A stretch of DNA of 64,000 bases from Periplaneta americana (Eukaryota; Arthropoda; Insecta; Blattodea; Blattidae). The stretch lies in assembly GCF_040183065.1 (NCBI RefSeq), contig NC_091121.1, positions 61,040,287-61,104,286 of the forward strand, written 5' to 3'. The notes beneath the pieces are model-generated. The model saw only the letters and a list, made by a program, of their open reading frames with translations. It made no database searches and was not told the origin of the DNA. This document shows, piece by piece, positions 1 to 12,700 of this stretch. Every line of letters starts with the position of its first letter. The stretch's first letter is position 1. The translations under genes and the position numbers were made by a program.

Positions 1-409
1 CTCATCCATTTACACACTAAAATTATTTTATTTTATTTATTTGGCTGCAGTGCATTACAATGTTGAATGACAGCATTGACATCCGGTCATATAGCTATCA
101 CTCACTTATAAACATACGATTTTTTATATATACATAAGTAGATCTTCTTACATTATATGCACACATACAATATAAAATTTATTTTATATGACATTTAACT
201 TTTTTATTTCTCTCATTCATTTTTCTCCTACTTTCCAAAGGTATGTTCCTAAGGATTTTATTATCTGTTCATTTGTAATTCTTGATATTTTGGCTAAAAC
301 AATTTCATTACTAAAATTTAGTCACTCCCTTTTCATAAAACTGCCACTAAAATGATTAATTCTACTTATCTACTATTTAAACTACTGGTTTTTCAGAGGT
401 CTGAATGTA

Positions 410-1010
410 TTTTAAGGAGATATTCTCTGGATCCCAATTTTGCAGCAAATACTTGAACAGATAAGATAGCAAGCAGGGCTCGAACAATTTCTAAACTCAT
501 TCTGGATTGTTGAGATTTCCTTATCATATCCATTGAAAAAAAAAAAAAAAAAACTCCCCACTGAAACATTAGGGTACTTCCAGGAAGACATAAATATAGT
601 TCAATAAACTTCTGGAGTTGTGCACGGGGAATAATTTTCCCAGGGAAAAATTAAAAAAAAATTCACTACATTTTGAGCAAAGAGCACCATTTTCTTCATT
701 CCACTTTCATATTTTCTCTGAAGTCACATGGTTCTTCAAGCTGTAAATTTCATCAAATAAATTATCTTCATCCACGTCAAGTGCATCTACATTTGAAGAA
801 AAATAATTGACTTTTCTTCAAATTTCTCCCTTTCTAGAAAATACCTTAGCTATACATTTCATTGATATCTTGTGAATGAATAACACAGGAACTGAGATAT
901 TTAACAGCATTTTCATAAAATTTACAAGAGAGACTCAGAATTCTGTTGTGGAATAAGAACCATTTCTTCTAAGGATGCCAAAAGTTGCTTAATTGATGAT
1001 GGGATAATGT
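410..1010 (-). pseudogene. Decayed hAT-like transposase fragment
   Basis: Reading the minus strand, short open pieces resemble the C-terminal part of hAT/DUF4371 proteins (for example SRMSLEIVRALLAIL and a LLKYIQTSEK-like ending). The piece is broken by stops and frameshifts. Assignment is from the pattern alone. Confidence 0.35.
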
Positions 1011-2093
1011 TCTGTTCTTTCCTTGAGTTTAGTTTTTTTTATTGACCTTGAAAAAATATGGAAGACTCGACTGCAGTTACGTCCTCATCTCCATTTTTGA
1101 TTATGGCAACATGTAACAAAACGGTAAAATTGCATTAGCAAAATTCATCCACAGCAATGCACAAGGATCATTATTAATAATTGAAGCATCAGCTGGAACA
1201 ACGTTATAAGTTACATTTGGTAAAATTTACAGGAGCTGCGAAAATGTGTACACATACAGCGTTGTTCTTATAGGGTAGCAAACTTTTGAGTGGACAAATT
1301 TCACGTACTGCACTGATGGACAGTTGCAAGCCAAAGAGTATAGCAAGGTAACATGACATACAACATTATTACACGGAAACACGCCGAATGAAAATTTTGT
1401 AACTTACAACATTGTTCCAGCCGACGCTTCAGTTACTGAACCAAAAATCCGGGGATACCTGAGTACAAATTATTAAATCTGGGGATATTCCGAGGACGAA
1501 TTTTGTCCGGAGATAAGGAGCAAAATTCGGGGAATGTATCCAGGAAACGAGGACATCTGGTAAACTAACTTAGAGGACAATGATCCGGTTAGTTGTTGTT
1601 GAGATGCAAGGTGGCAAATAGGGAAGCATTAATCGGCCAAATATTACCAACCAATCTAATAAACTATCTATATGGTGTGAAACATATCCAGGCCATAAAG
1701 AAGAGACTCTCGCTACCGATACCTACTTTTCTTCTCGTTTCTAACGTAACCTTACTCTATTTGCCGAATTGAATCCGTTGATATTTGCAACATTTCCATA
1801 TGTGTTTGTCATTCTGCTTTTCAGTTGAACTTTTCTATAATAAAAATCATCATCACGTTGCTTAAATAAATGAATTTGTTATAGTATTCTGTATATTACC
1901 TCTTTACTCAATTTTCATCTTTTTGAAAAATGCAGAGCAGAAATTTCCGTTACTTGTTCTTAATTCTTTTATGTTGATTTTATATTGACTTTAGTACGAG
2001 GAATAATTTCGCGTTAAAATTTAATTTCTCCAACCTTCGGGGCAGGCAGTTCACTTCTTTGGAGCAGCCAACTATAATGGCAGCAACAGAGTA

Positions 2094-2879
2094 CAGTGAA
2101 ACCTCTCATTTACGGACATCAAAGGGACGTAACAATCTGTCCGCATCTGGGAGGTGTCCTTTATTGGGAGGGAGGCTCCCAAACCTAACAGTAAATTTAT
2201 AATATGCATTATGTATCCCTTCACGTTTTAAATTAAATGTATTACTGTAGTTTAATTCTAAATACAGTCTACAGTGCTACAGTAAATTCTTTGCAACTTT
2301 GAACTATAGTAGATAAGACCGAAAAAGGAAAATACAGTATTGTGCCAGGCAATTTTATTCTAGGTCTACAGTTATGCAGTACTGTAATTTACAATTTTCA
2401 ACTTAACCTTTATGTTGAGGTGCCATGTCTCTCGAAACAGAACAACTGATTGAAGTGAAGAGAATAATCTTACTAACCCTATCATATGTCGAATACAATT
2501 TCACGATCGCGGAAACCTTGGACACATCAGACAGGTTAAATTTTATGAATTTATCCACGCGCTTCCAGCTAACAAGGGGTAGGCGGCTGGGCTAGTGGTA
2601 GCCTACGAGACCCTTATCGTCTTCTTTTATGTTAAGAAATTTCTGTACAGTTTTCAAAACTAAATTTTCCATTTTTGTAACACATTGAAATCCAAGTTCT
2701 GTCCGCAGTCAGGAGGTAAAGCAAGCTTTAGGACTGTGAAACAGCTGTCCGTGTCTGTAAACGAGAGTTAAATTTATAATTATAATTATTTCTGTATTAT
2801 TTCATTTGGGACATAAAGATCTGTCTGTATTTGAAGAGTGTCTGTATCTTGGGGGTGTCCGTAAGGAGAGGTTTCACTG
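2094..2879. mobile_element. pogo/Tigger-like element with TIRs and TA target duplication
   Basis: The left end CAGTGAAACCTCTCATTTAC and the inverted right end CAGTGAAACCTCTCCTTAC form terminal inverted repeats. TA dinucleotides flank both sides (2092-2093, 2880-2881). The 786-bp body keeps only traces of coding sequence (a VDKFIKFNLSDVSK-like stretch on the minus strand near 2470-2570), like the C-terminus of pogo/jerky-type transposases. TIR sequence and TA duplication fit the pogo/Tigger group. Confidence 0.75.
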
Positions 2880-3117
2880 TAGATACACATTTTATATGTC
2901 GGACAATACTAACCCTGAATGAAACTTGTGTGTAATTCCGAAACATTGGAGAAAGTAAATCTCAGTGCATAGTCTTCATCACAGTCCAACCATTCTGATA
3001 TTTCATGTAAGAAATTCTACCACAACTTGTATTTTTAAATTTCTCATTACTTTATGATATCGTTTGTTATTTTTTTATATTTGGGTTTAATGCATAATTG
3101 ATTTCATTTCATTTTAG

Positions 3118-3751
3118 AACAGGGAAGCAGTAAAGAAATCACTGACTGTATTATTAGAGGGCTACCGAATTGAGATAAATCCTAACAAACAAGTGACAGT
3201 TGATGGTCAGAAAGTGGAAATGCCCGTGGAAGTTAATAGTCAGACATGGATCAAAATTATTGGAGAGAGAGTTGTTATCCACAGTGAACTTGGAGTAGAA
3301 GTGGATTGTAACTTATACCACGACATCTGTACAGTCGAACTATCTGGATGGTACTTTGGTAAAACAGGTGGATTGTTGGGAACATTTGACTATGAACCAA
3401 CCAACGACTTGTCTCTTCCAAATGGGACCAATACTCAGTCAGTGGAAACATTTGCAGATAGTTGGCATGTCGGGTCTGCACGATGTTACTCGACAAATCA
3501 TGCATTGACATCTACTCAGCATGACGCAGAAACTAAATCCTCATCAGACAGCAACCAATGCACAGAATATTTTGAAGAACCACTCTCACCCTTGCGTCCC
3601 TGCTTTTCTCGCGTTGAAACTGATCCATTTTACAAGATGTGTCTCTCAGAGCTAGCTGATAACAAGACAGATGGTGTTTGCTTGTCAGTGGCAGCTTACG
3701 TGTCCCAATGCAAGAAAGCTGGTGTAGACATCATGATGCCCCACAACTGTG
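3118..3751 (+). CDS. apoLpp: Apolipophorin exon: VWD domain and C8-like segment
   Basis: The acceptor is TTTCATTTTAG before AACAGGGAAG. The exon opens in phase 0 and the donor is GTGAGT at 3752 (phase 1). It encodes 211 residues: the VWD domain and the following cysteine-rich part, ending MMPHNC. The reading frame is open from the acceptor onward, so the true exon starts 75 nt before the first start-like codon at 3193. Confidence 0.9.
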
Positions 3752-6700
3752 GTGAGTTGCATGGTTATGCACTTAAACTGAATATATTCCCTCGTTTAAG
3801 CAAGGTTTATTTTTTATATTTTATAATACACTAATCAATCAATCAATCAATCAATCAATCTTCTTAATGTATCCAGCTGTTTGCTGACAACATAAAGTCC
3901 ACTATAATCCACTGTAGTCTATTCACTTGTTGTGCTATGAAAAAAAGAAACAAAAGAATTAAGGCCAGTTTTCACTTAGTACTTTCATGTATCTAATCCC
4001 AGAACTCTAGCTCTGTAATTTAAATAATATTTCTCGTTCATTTTTCATTCTTAAACAAAATGTAGATAGTAAAAATGAACAACCCCAGTTGAAGGTGTTG
4101 GATTTTTTAAGAGTAATGCAAAATTCTTAACATACTTTTCTTCAGAAAAAAGTAAAGCTGGAAAGTGTTTCGTAAATTCTCGGCATGGTGAAGAACCCTG
4201 CTTCTGTATAAGAGTTCTGTAGATAAAATTTACCAGCTGTTTATCGTTCAAATGAAAATTCAACTCTCTTAGTCTTATCAATATCTGTCGATCTACTATC
4301 AGCAGTATTAAATTCTAATTTACAAGTGCCTCAATTTAGAAATACTGCCAGACTAACAAATTCTAGAAATGTCTTGAATTGATCACAATTCACCAACAAA
4401 GAAATCAGAACTAAACTTAAAAGAACTAACCAACCAAATCGAACTAGATCAAACCAGACTAACAAAGTCCAGAAATGTTTAAGTTTACCAAAGCCAAATT
4501 GAACTGAACCCAAAGAATCAACCAACCTAAGAAATGAAACCAACAAAACCAGCAACACTAAATCAAACTGCAAACCAAAATTACCCAATCAAAACGAAAT
4601 CAACCAAGTTAACTGACCAAAACCAAACTAAGGCAAACCAAACCAAACAAATTCGACCCAAACCATACATACATACATACATACATACATACATACATAC
4701 ATACATACATACATACATACATACATACATACATACTGGTACATTATATACAGTACTAGGCATCACATACGTACCTACCTAGGCCCACCTACTTACCTAC
4801 ATACTTACTGTACCTTCTCTCTACGAACCAGCCAACAAATCATCGATTTAACTCAAATCTACTTATCTGTCAAGCAACAACAATCTGTCCAATCAAACCA
4901 ATCAATGAATGAATTATCCAAACAAACCAAATCCAACAAATAAATTAACCAAACTAGAAAAACCAGCTCACTAGCCAGTCACCCATTATAAACAAATGAA
5001 TGGACCAACCAACCAATCAGCCAAACCGAACCAGTCTCTCCATTAAACCTCTGAAATTCATGGCCATAACACTAGAGCTGCCAACAACTTGCATAAAAAT
5101 TGTCATACTATTACCAAAAGTGTTAACAGTACTTCTCATAGAGGTATCTTATTATACAACAAGATACCTGGAGATATTAAACACTTAAATTATGAATGTT
5201 TGAAAACCAGAGTAAAAACTATTTTGCTCCAGTCCATGCCATTCAAAATTACTGACTTTTTACATTAAAGCCATACTTACCTTCATTACTATTGCATATA
5301 ATTTTTCTCCTAACAATATTAGGCCTAATAATAAATATACAGAATAACTGAGATGAAGTTTCTTTGTTTTTAAAGGTTCAATCACTCTCCTAATAAATCA
5401 CCTAGGTTGTAGGCTAAACTTGTTTAATGTAATTTCATTATGTAGGCCTATCTTGTTTTTATCTAATCTATGTTAGTCTATTTATTTTAATGTCTTGTAA
5501 ACTGAAAATGTATTATGTATCTTGTTATTTATTATGTCTTTTGGTAGTTTTGCTATTTCTTTGAAAAACTTAAGAGTGTTAAAATTAAATTCATACTAGA
5601 AATCTTATTTTGTGTGCTTATGTGTGTGTTTGTGTGAGTATCTAATGACGAACCTATAATCCGTAATAGATTGTACAGGGAACAAACAAACAAACAAACG
5701 AACGAATGAACGAACGAACAAACAAACAAACAAACAAATTGGAGTGAAAATGTTTTACCATAAAATTTTAGTTATGGAGATTATTACCCTTATATTTAAT
5801 ACGTTTAATGCAAAGTTTATTATAATAAATATGAACTGTTTTTCACAGTGCGCTGTCTGTCTTCGAATGGCAACACAATGAAAGCAGGTCAGCTGGAAGT
5901 GTTCCATGGGGTAAATGTCAAGACTGCAGATATTGTATTTGTGGTAGAGCAGTCCCCTTGCATCAAGAAAATGAACTTGGCTGAACTACTGTTGAAACTG
6001 GATTCTGCGATGAACCATCAAAGTCTTGATACTCGTTTCTCTGTTGTTGGATTTGGTGGAAATAAATTCAATGAACCTCATACTCGCACTTCTAATGGAA
6101 AAATCTGGAGTTCCCTCAAAGGAGCAGAAAAAACTCTTCGCAGGTATGGTCACAGAATTAACAACCACCACCATAACCATCAGCATCATCATCAGCAGCA
6201 GCAGCAGCACCACCACCACCACCACCACCACCACCACCACCACCACCACCAGATCATGAATTAGGCTAATTGTCGTGTTTCAGTTGCAAGTACAGTAGCA
6301 TTTATTCCTCGTGGTTGAAATGTCAAACAAATTATATATTTAGCATTACAGCATCTAAAACTTATAAAATTTTATTATTACTAGGGCTGACGGTTTCCAA
6401 CTCAAAACATTGCTTTTAGGGTGGACATTGCTGGTATGTTGTCACTATAAGCACAAGCAGAAATAGGTTAAATGGTTGTAGAAATTCTTATTGACTCATA
6501 GTCTACATGGTTGCATTGCCTAATATTGTTTACTGTGCTCTAATTGGTCTCTTTCGATACTGTACTCTTAAACTGTATTGTTTATATTCCCTTCCCTTCG
6601 ATATGAACAGTAAATGTAACAATCAAGTTCAAGGTTCAAGGTCGGAAACTGCCAGCCCTAGTTATTATGTATATTAATGAAATACAATTTTTTTTATTAA

Positions 6701-9700
6701 AATTGTGCATTCTAAATTTTGCATGGGCGTCTTTATGACCTTTTTCTTGCAGGTGTGTAGACAGGGATAATTTCTGGAATTCTACATTCAAGCATATTAT
6801 TATTCTCTATATGATACAGTCTAGTATTTAGTGTCCCGGCATATGAAAATAACTAATTTGTTGTTTCGCATCAACATTTCTTTATGGTATTGTCACTGGT
6901 TGTAGAACTTTACAAGACAGTGCTTATATTTTCCATATCCATTTCTTCTGGTTTATTATGGTTGGTTGGTTTCTGTTGTGAGTCACGTCTAGGAATGAAG
7001 CCATTAGTGATCTAGTTTTCCAATATTTGCATATGATGTTTTCTTCTTTTGTGAGGGCTCTACATGATACAAAATGTTGATCATCCGTCAATAATATCGT
7101 CGCGTGAATGCAAGAACTAGGTAACTCGAAATTTGCGTTTTTTAGTTACCTCTTTTATAGCATAGCAAAAATCGCACAAAATGTAATCCAGGATCTAGGT
7201 AACTGATCGAACGATACCAGCGACATCTATTTTCCAGTATAACAAATAGGTAAAAGAAAACGAGACATATTCTTAGTGCAATAAATAAGTAAATGGGCAA
7301 TGTCACAAAATATGAAAAATCAAGTTACCTAGTTCTTGCATTCAGGTGACAATATGTACCGGTAGTCACTGTACTGGTAAATGTTTTGTTCAGATTTTAT
7401 ATATTACACACAGTTTGGAGAAATTACAATTCTGAATCTATATCAATGTTTTGCAAGCCAATCATTTGCTACGACAAGTTAAATTCTGCAATACCTGATG
7501 TGAAATATCACAATTGAATTTGGATCATGTAAAGGTTCTCCCTATTTTACTAATTTTCTTGCATTTTCAGCAAGTTTTTCTCAAATTTTAAATTTATTAC
7601 AATTTTATTGATGTATTAAAGTATTTTCGTTTCTTATTTTTGGTCCTTAATATATTTGCTAGTTATATTTGCTAGTGTGTCTGCAACCTCATTTAAATTA
7701 TTTTCGTTATATACAGGACGATCTAATACTTACATTCTTAGTGAAGAAGAACGGATTTTTCAGACTATGTAATTGAAACGTAATACCTCTGTGATTTTAA
7801 TACATCAGCAGGGTCATTTCGCAAAAGGCCAAAATGTCACCTGCTCTGTGAAGTATTTAGTGATATGAATCTGATGATGGAACCGGAAGTTAATTTTGAA
7901 ACTTCAGAGATGTTAAATCTCAAAACACAATTGAAAATCTCTAAATCTCTTTCATACTTGAATAAACGCCAAAACCTAGCAATTTCATATCTTAGGTATG
8001 ATACCTACGTTCTTATTTGTTTAATTTGTTAACAGTCTGCAGATTGCCACATCCGATATAACTAACACTGAAAGCCTGAGTGCTTTTGGTGCCCTTTGGT
8101 TCGCCTCCCACTTGCCATTCCGAATAGCAGCTTCAAAAACAATAGTTCTGGTGCAGTGTGCATCCTGCCAAGACACTGGTGATGACTATAGTGCCATGAT
8201 CAATACACTGCTCGAAAATGACATCACGTTGCACATACTGCAGCCACACGCTCTCAAGCTGAGATCGGGACGGGACAAGATGAGCAAGGTGTATGGCGTG
8301 GACTTGAATGGCGCATTCAGTGGTCGTAATCTGAAGAGCCTTATGCCAAGTTTTCCACTTCTAAGACAGGTAATTTGATATCTCTTTTTCAATTGACTAG
8401 CAAGTTTCCAGTGCCCAGTACTCAGCTTACCATACTTGATATCAATGCTTAATTTGTATAAGTATTGTTACATGTAGTCAGTTTTGAGCTAGCGAGATTT
8501 TGAATTAACATGTTCTCATTCCTTTCTATCAAATTTTTATTTTGTATATATTCAGGATTGTGTTGATGTTGATGTTATTATGTTATGTACTGATATGCTT
8601 ATATTGTATATAGGTAAAGAATAATTGGGCAAATGAGATATCAGTACAGGCTTGCAGAACTGGGCGCCAATTGTGGTGTAATTACAAGCTAGAATAGGAC
8701 ACTCATCCCTTCCTTTCACCCCACGCATCATTGAATTGGTAGGGGAGGGGATTTGTATTCATTGTCTGTACTATGTGATTGGATTCGGATCATAGAGACG
8801 TCATTCAACACTGATGGACTGTGGACGGGGAACCAACGCTTTCCCCATGCTTCCACCACTCTCTCGCCAGTTCTGCATCCCTGTACCAGTACCATGCCAA
8901 AATGTATACAAGCAAAATGGCATGAATAATAAAAATTCAAGCATAGTAGTAAGAAGTGACTATAAAAATATGTAGCCTAATAACAGCATCTATTATTGAT
9001 ATTGATATTTAATATTCAAAATAATATAATGCAGGTATTTATTTGATTTATGTTTATGAGCAGTGGCGTACATAGGTTTTTTTTTCTGTGTGAAGGGGAA
9101 ATTTAAAAGTTGATAGTAATTATATAGGTCATTGATACATGTGAATCCCAATCAAGACCTGCTTCTTACTGTGTAATTATTTGCCTACTAAGCTTCATTT
9201 TTATTTCGTTTTATTAACAGTGTTTATTGAGAAGAATAGGGTATTACTGGTTAAAAATAGGTGATAAAATTAGCATTCTCTCTTCATAAAGACTATTTAT
9301 TGACTAACTGAAATATAATATAGGCTACCGATATTATATCAAATTGAAAGAAATGACTGAAGTAATAACTGAATAACATCAGATTGAATATACTGACACT
9401 GTCATATCTTATACATATTAAAACTGCTGGCTAAATACCGGTATTGATATATGAGAAAAATTGTACATTAATCATAATTCATCCATTCATAGTTTTCTGT
9501 CCAAGGGCAGATCTTTCACTGCAAAGCCAGCATTGTCCAATCTTCCCTATTTTCTACCTTCCTCTTAGTCTCTACATATGATCCATATATCATAAGTTCG
9601 TTTATCTTCCTAATTTTTCTTCTGCTACAAACTTTTTTCCTGTTCACCATTCCTTCGAGTGCATTCATGAATCATAAAGTAATAACTAAATATAAGAGAG

Positions 9701-12700
9701 AAAGAAAGAATTATATGTCTATCAGATTGAAGTAATAATATTTCTTAATTTCTGATGAAGATGACTGAATTTAAAATCATTCTCTCTTACATATTTTGCC
9801 TGCCGATATCCCTTGTTTATGAAATATTTACAGCAGGGATGGGCTTAATATATTATGTACATTAGTAATAAATATCTTTTAAAGGCTTTAAGTTAACTTT
9901 AAACTAATATCCTTCAAAGCTATAAATAAAGATTAAATTTCTTTAAGCCTTAGTAATCAATTTACTCCTATAGAATTACATTCTATTATAATATAAATAT
10001 ATGAATATACGGCCCAACAAACTTATTCATTATGCAGGTAGAGAAAGATTCATAGCAGGCATAATGGTCAACAAACAGTTTGTGAGCCTAAGCTAGGTTT
10101 CTTAGGTTTCCTGACAGTCCAGTGTTTATTAACCTCAGGCACTAAAAACTAAATTGCACTCCTGATTATGTGTATATCAGATTGACCATTCCGATGTTAT
10201 GAAATGACAATATATAAAAGAAAATAACCGCTAGGATCTGCTCTGTCGAAAATGAAATTTTTGGTAACGACTGCTAGATAGAAGTACTGCTGCAGCTATT
10301 ACTCCCTGAAATTCTATCAGGATTATAACGTTATTAGATGGCAGCATAGTGAAACTGATAAAAGTTGTTGTCGTGAAAGTGCATTTTGCTGATCAATCTG
10401 TTATGTGTGATCAGGAAATGTATTTAATCGAGAGTAGAAGGTAGCAATGAAATAATTAAAGCAAGGAATGAATTCATACAATTTTTTCCAAGTTATTGAA
10501 CAATTTCATACAATTTAATAATCGAAATAATGGTTTGGTGTGGCAGTATTTCTTTTAATTGTGACTCCCTTTCATTAGCTAACAGTGAAGGCCATTATCT
10601 AGAAATGACCAGTCCTATTATATGTAGGCTACAATTTTATTTGCAAGCATTTCTCAACAATTACCGGTACTGAATATCATCTACATTATGATAATGCATT
10701 GTGCTTCAATAGATTGCACTGCCAAAAGATATGTGCACGCCTCTGGCTTTTGAGACAAATGGGACTCTGTTCAACATCGACCGTCTTATGCAAGGAGGCA
10801 AGAATACTCGCCGAGCCAGTGCCAAGAAGTTCATAGATGTATGGGCCAGAAGAGTAACACTGTCTGCCAAACCCTCTCCTTGTCAAAAGTGCGAATGTGT
10901 TACTAATGACAATGGAGTAGGACAAATCATGTGCTCTAAGTGTCTCTCTCCATCCATCGAGCATTTCTTAAAGGTAAGACATTATTTTAATAGAAATGAA
11001 ATGTTAGTCTGGAAGAGATTTTAAAATAAGTATCGCTGCCAAAGAATGAAATTAAATGCAAATAAAAGGTCTCATTAAATGAATATCTGCAGACAAAAAA
11101 AAATTGACATGCATTCCATAGTACATGCTTAACAAGATGTTGAAAAAGAGCTTCATTTTATGAAATGAACAAAATTATGTATTTTCCCATGCAAAAAAGT
11201 TGTAATAGTGGTGAGGTGTGATTTGTGGACCTGCGATTTTGTTGCTGTGATAGGTTTGTCACTGGTTCTGACAGCACTATGTAAGAAGTATCTAAAAAAG
11301 CAAAGAGCTGGTGTGAATCCAAAACTCGATTGAAAGGTTCGTGAAAAAGCTCCAACTTCAGAAGACAGTCTCTTTGAAGTTTTAGAAACTGCTTGGGCTG
11401 AATTATTTCAAAGTTGCTTAGAGAATCTTGTTTTTTTCTTTTTTGCATGCTTAGAGTACTAGTTAAAGAAACCCTATCTGTGAAAGAGGGCTTCTTTGAT
11501 GAGGAAAATGTGTGAGAATAGGGATGGGACGATACCGCTTCTTGTTGATACTCGATACCCAATACCGATACCAAAATTTTGACACCGATACTCGATACTC
11601 AGTTGTTAAAAAAATCTTTATAAATTTTCCAGATGCTACACAATGTACTGCATGCTGTTGAATGATTAGACACAAACGAACTACACACTACAGTATTGGT
11701 AGTAACACTATAACCTGCTAAAAAATATCTCGAAGCTGAGAGGGAAGTGAATTCTAATTATTATGAAAACATTAAGAAAAGCACCATTTTTTGTTCTTAG
11801 TACGTCTCTTCTCACACCATCGCTTTCACCCTCTTGCGTCACTGCTTTTATTTTAAATTACAAGTATTGTAACTAGTTCTATGAATCTACGGTTTATTCT
11901 GCTTTTATATTTACGGTATTGCTTATATAGGTATTTATAACTTAAACTGTTTTGACAAGTTGACAGTACTCTTCCACACTACCAGTTTTTGTTATTCAGT
12001 ATTCACTAATTGAACTGACTGGCAATAGGAAAAGGGTAGAGGCGACACATGCATTGCACTGACAGAGAACAGGTATACAGTATTTCTGTTTTCTAGTCAC
12101 TAATTGAGGGAACTGTGTGTGCCAGGTACAGTGAGTTTTGCCTTTTGGAGAGATGATCTTAACATGATCACTACATGCTGAAATTCTTGGATTTAGAATT
12201 GAATATTATTTGAAATGCATAAATTGAAAGTATTGTAAAGATATCAATGTATTAGACATGCTTCGATACTACTGAGTATCATAGGTACCATATCGAGGTA
12301 TCACGAGTATCAAGATCCCATCTCTATTCTATATGAGAATAATGATGTGAAAAGACATAACTGTCCCTTTTTCTGAATAACAGTGTTTACTTGTTCACTG
12401 AAAATATGAAAACATTAAAATGTACTTAATATTAATAAAATAACTCCCTATCCATAAACTCTTGACCGACAGTGTATACAAGCAACAGGATAAATAAAAC
12501 TGTGGGCATTTCTTTTTTTAATATCCAGATCAGGTATGATTGCCTCATTTATCCTCTCCTTTTTTATCATATAAACTACGAAGAATGCGAACAGTGGAAG
12601 CTGTACAATCACTAATCCAGCAGCCTACACATCCTACTTCTGATCGTTTTATATCATTTTTTCAATATTATCACCATTATATAAAATGCATTTTTCTTTC

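Larger units (their letters stand above)
1..3117. other. Intron or upstream sequence of apolipophorin with decayed repeats
   Basis: No exon was recognised here. It holds a decayed hAT-like fragment (about 410-1010), a run of CGGGGA-containing words (1449-1550) and a pogo/Tigger-like MITE (2094-2879). The rest is unremarkable AT-rich DNA, presumably intron. Confidence 0.5.
3752..5848 (+). other. Apolipophorin intron with simple repeats
   Basis: This 2.1-kb intron holds a CAAT-type repeat (about 3833-3860), an A/C-rich AACC/CCAA-type tract (about 4340-5040), an (ATAC)n microsatellite (4673-4736) and an AAAC/AACG-type repeat (5681-5740). No coding exon was seen. Confidence 0.8.
6144..8035 (+). 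other. Apolipophorin intron carrying two MITEs
   Basis: It contains the CAC repeat, a hAT-type MITE (6382-6660) and a foldback MITE (7092-7356). The remaining AT-rich sequence shows nothing further. Confidence 0.8.
8370..10712 (+). other. Apolipophorin intron
   Basis: It holds the hAT MITE at 8647-8883 and a LINE 3'-end fragment at 9470-9670. A possible lone hAT end (CAGTGGCGTACATAGG, about 9062) has no partner that I can find. The rest is AT-rich with no exon seen. Confidence 0.75.

Noticed and set aside
11158..11574. 138-codon minus-strand ORF as a gene
   Set aside because: It spans a transposon-like remnant on the other strand and the end of a TIR element, and matches no family I recognise.
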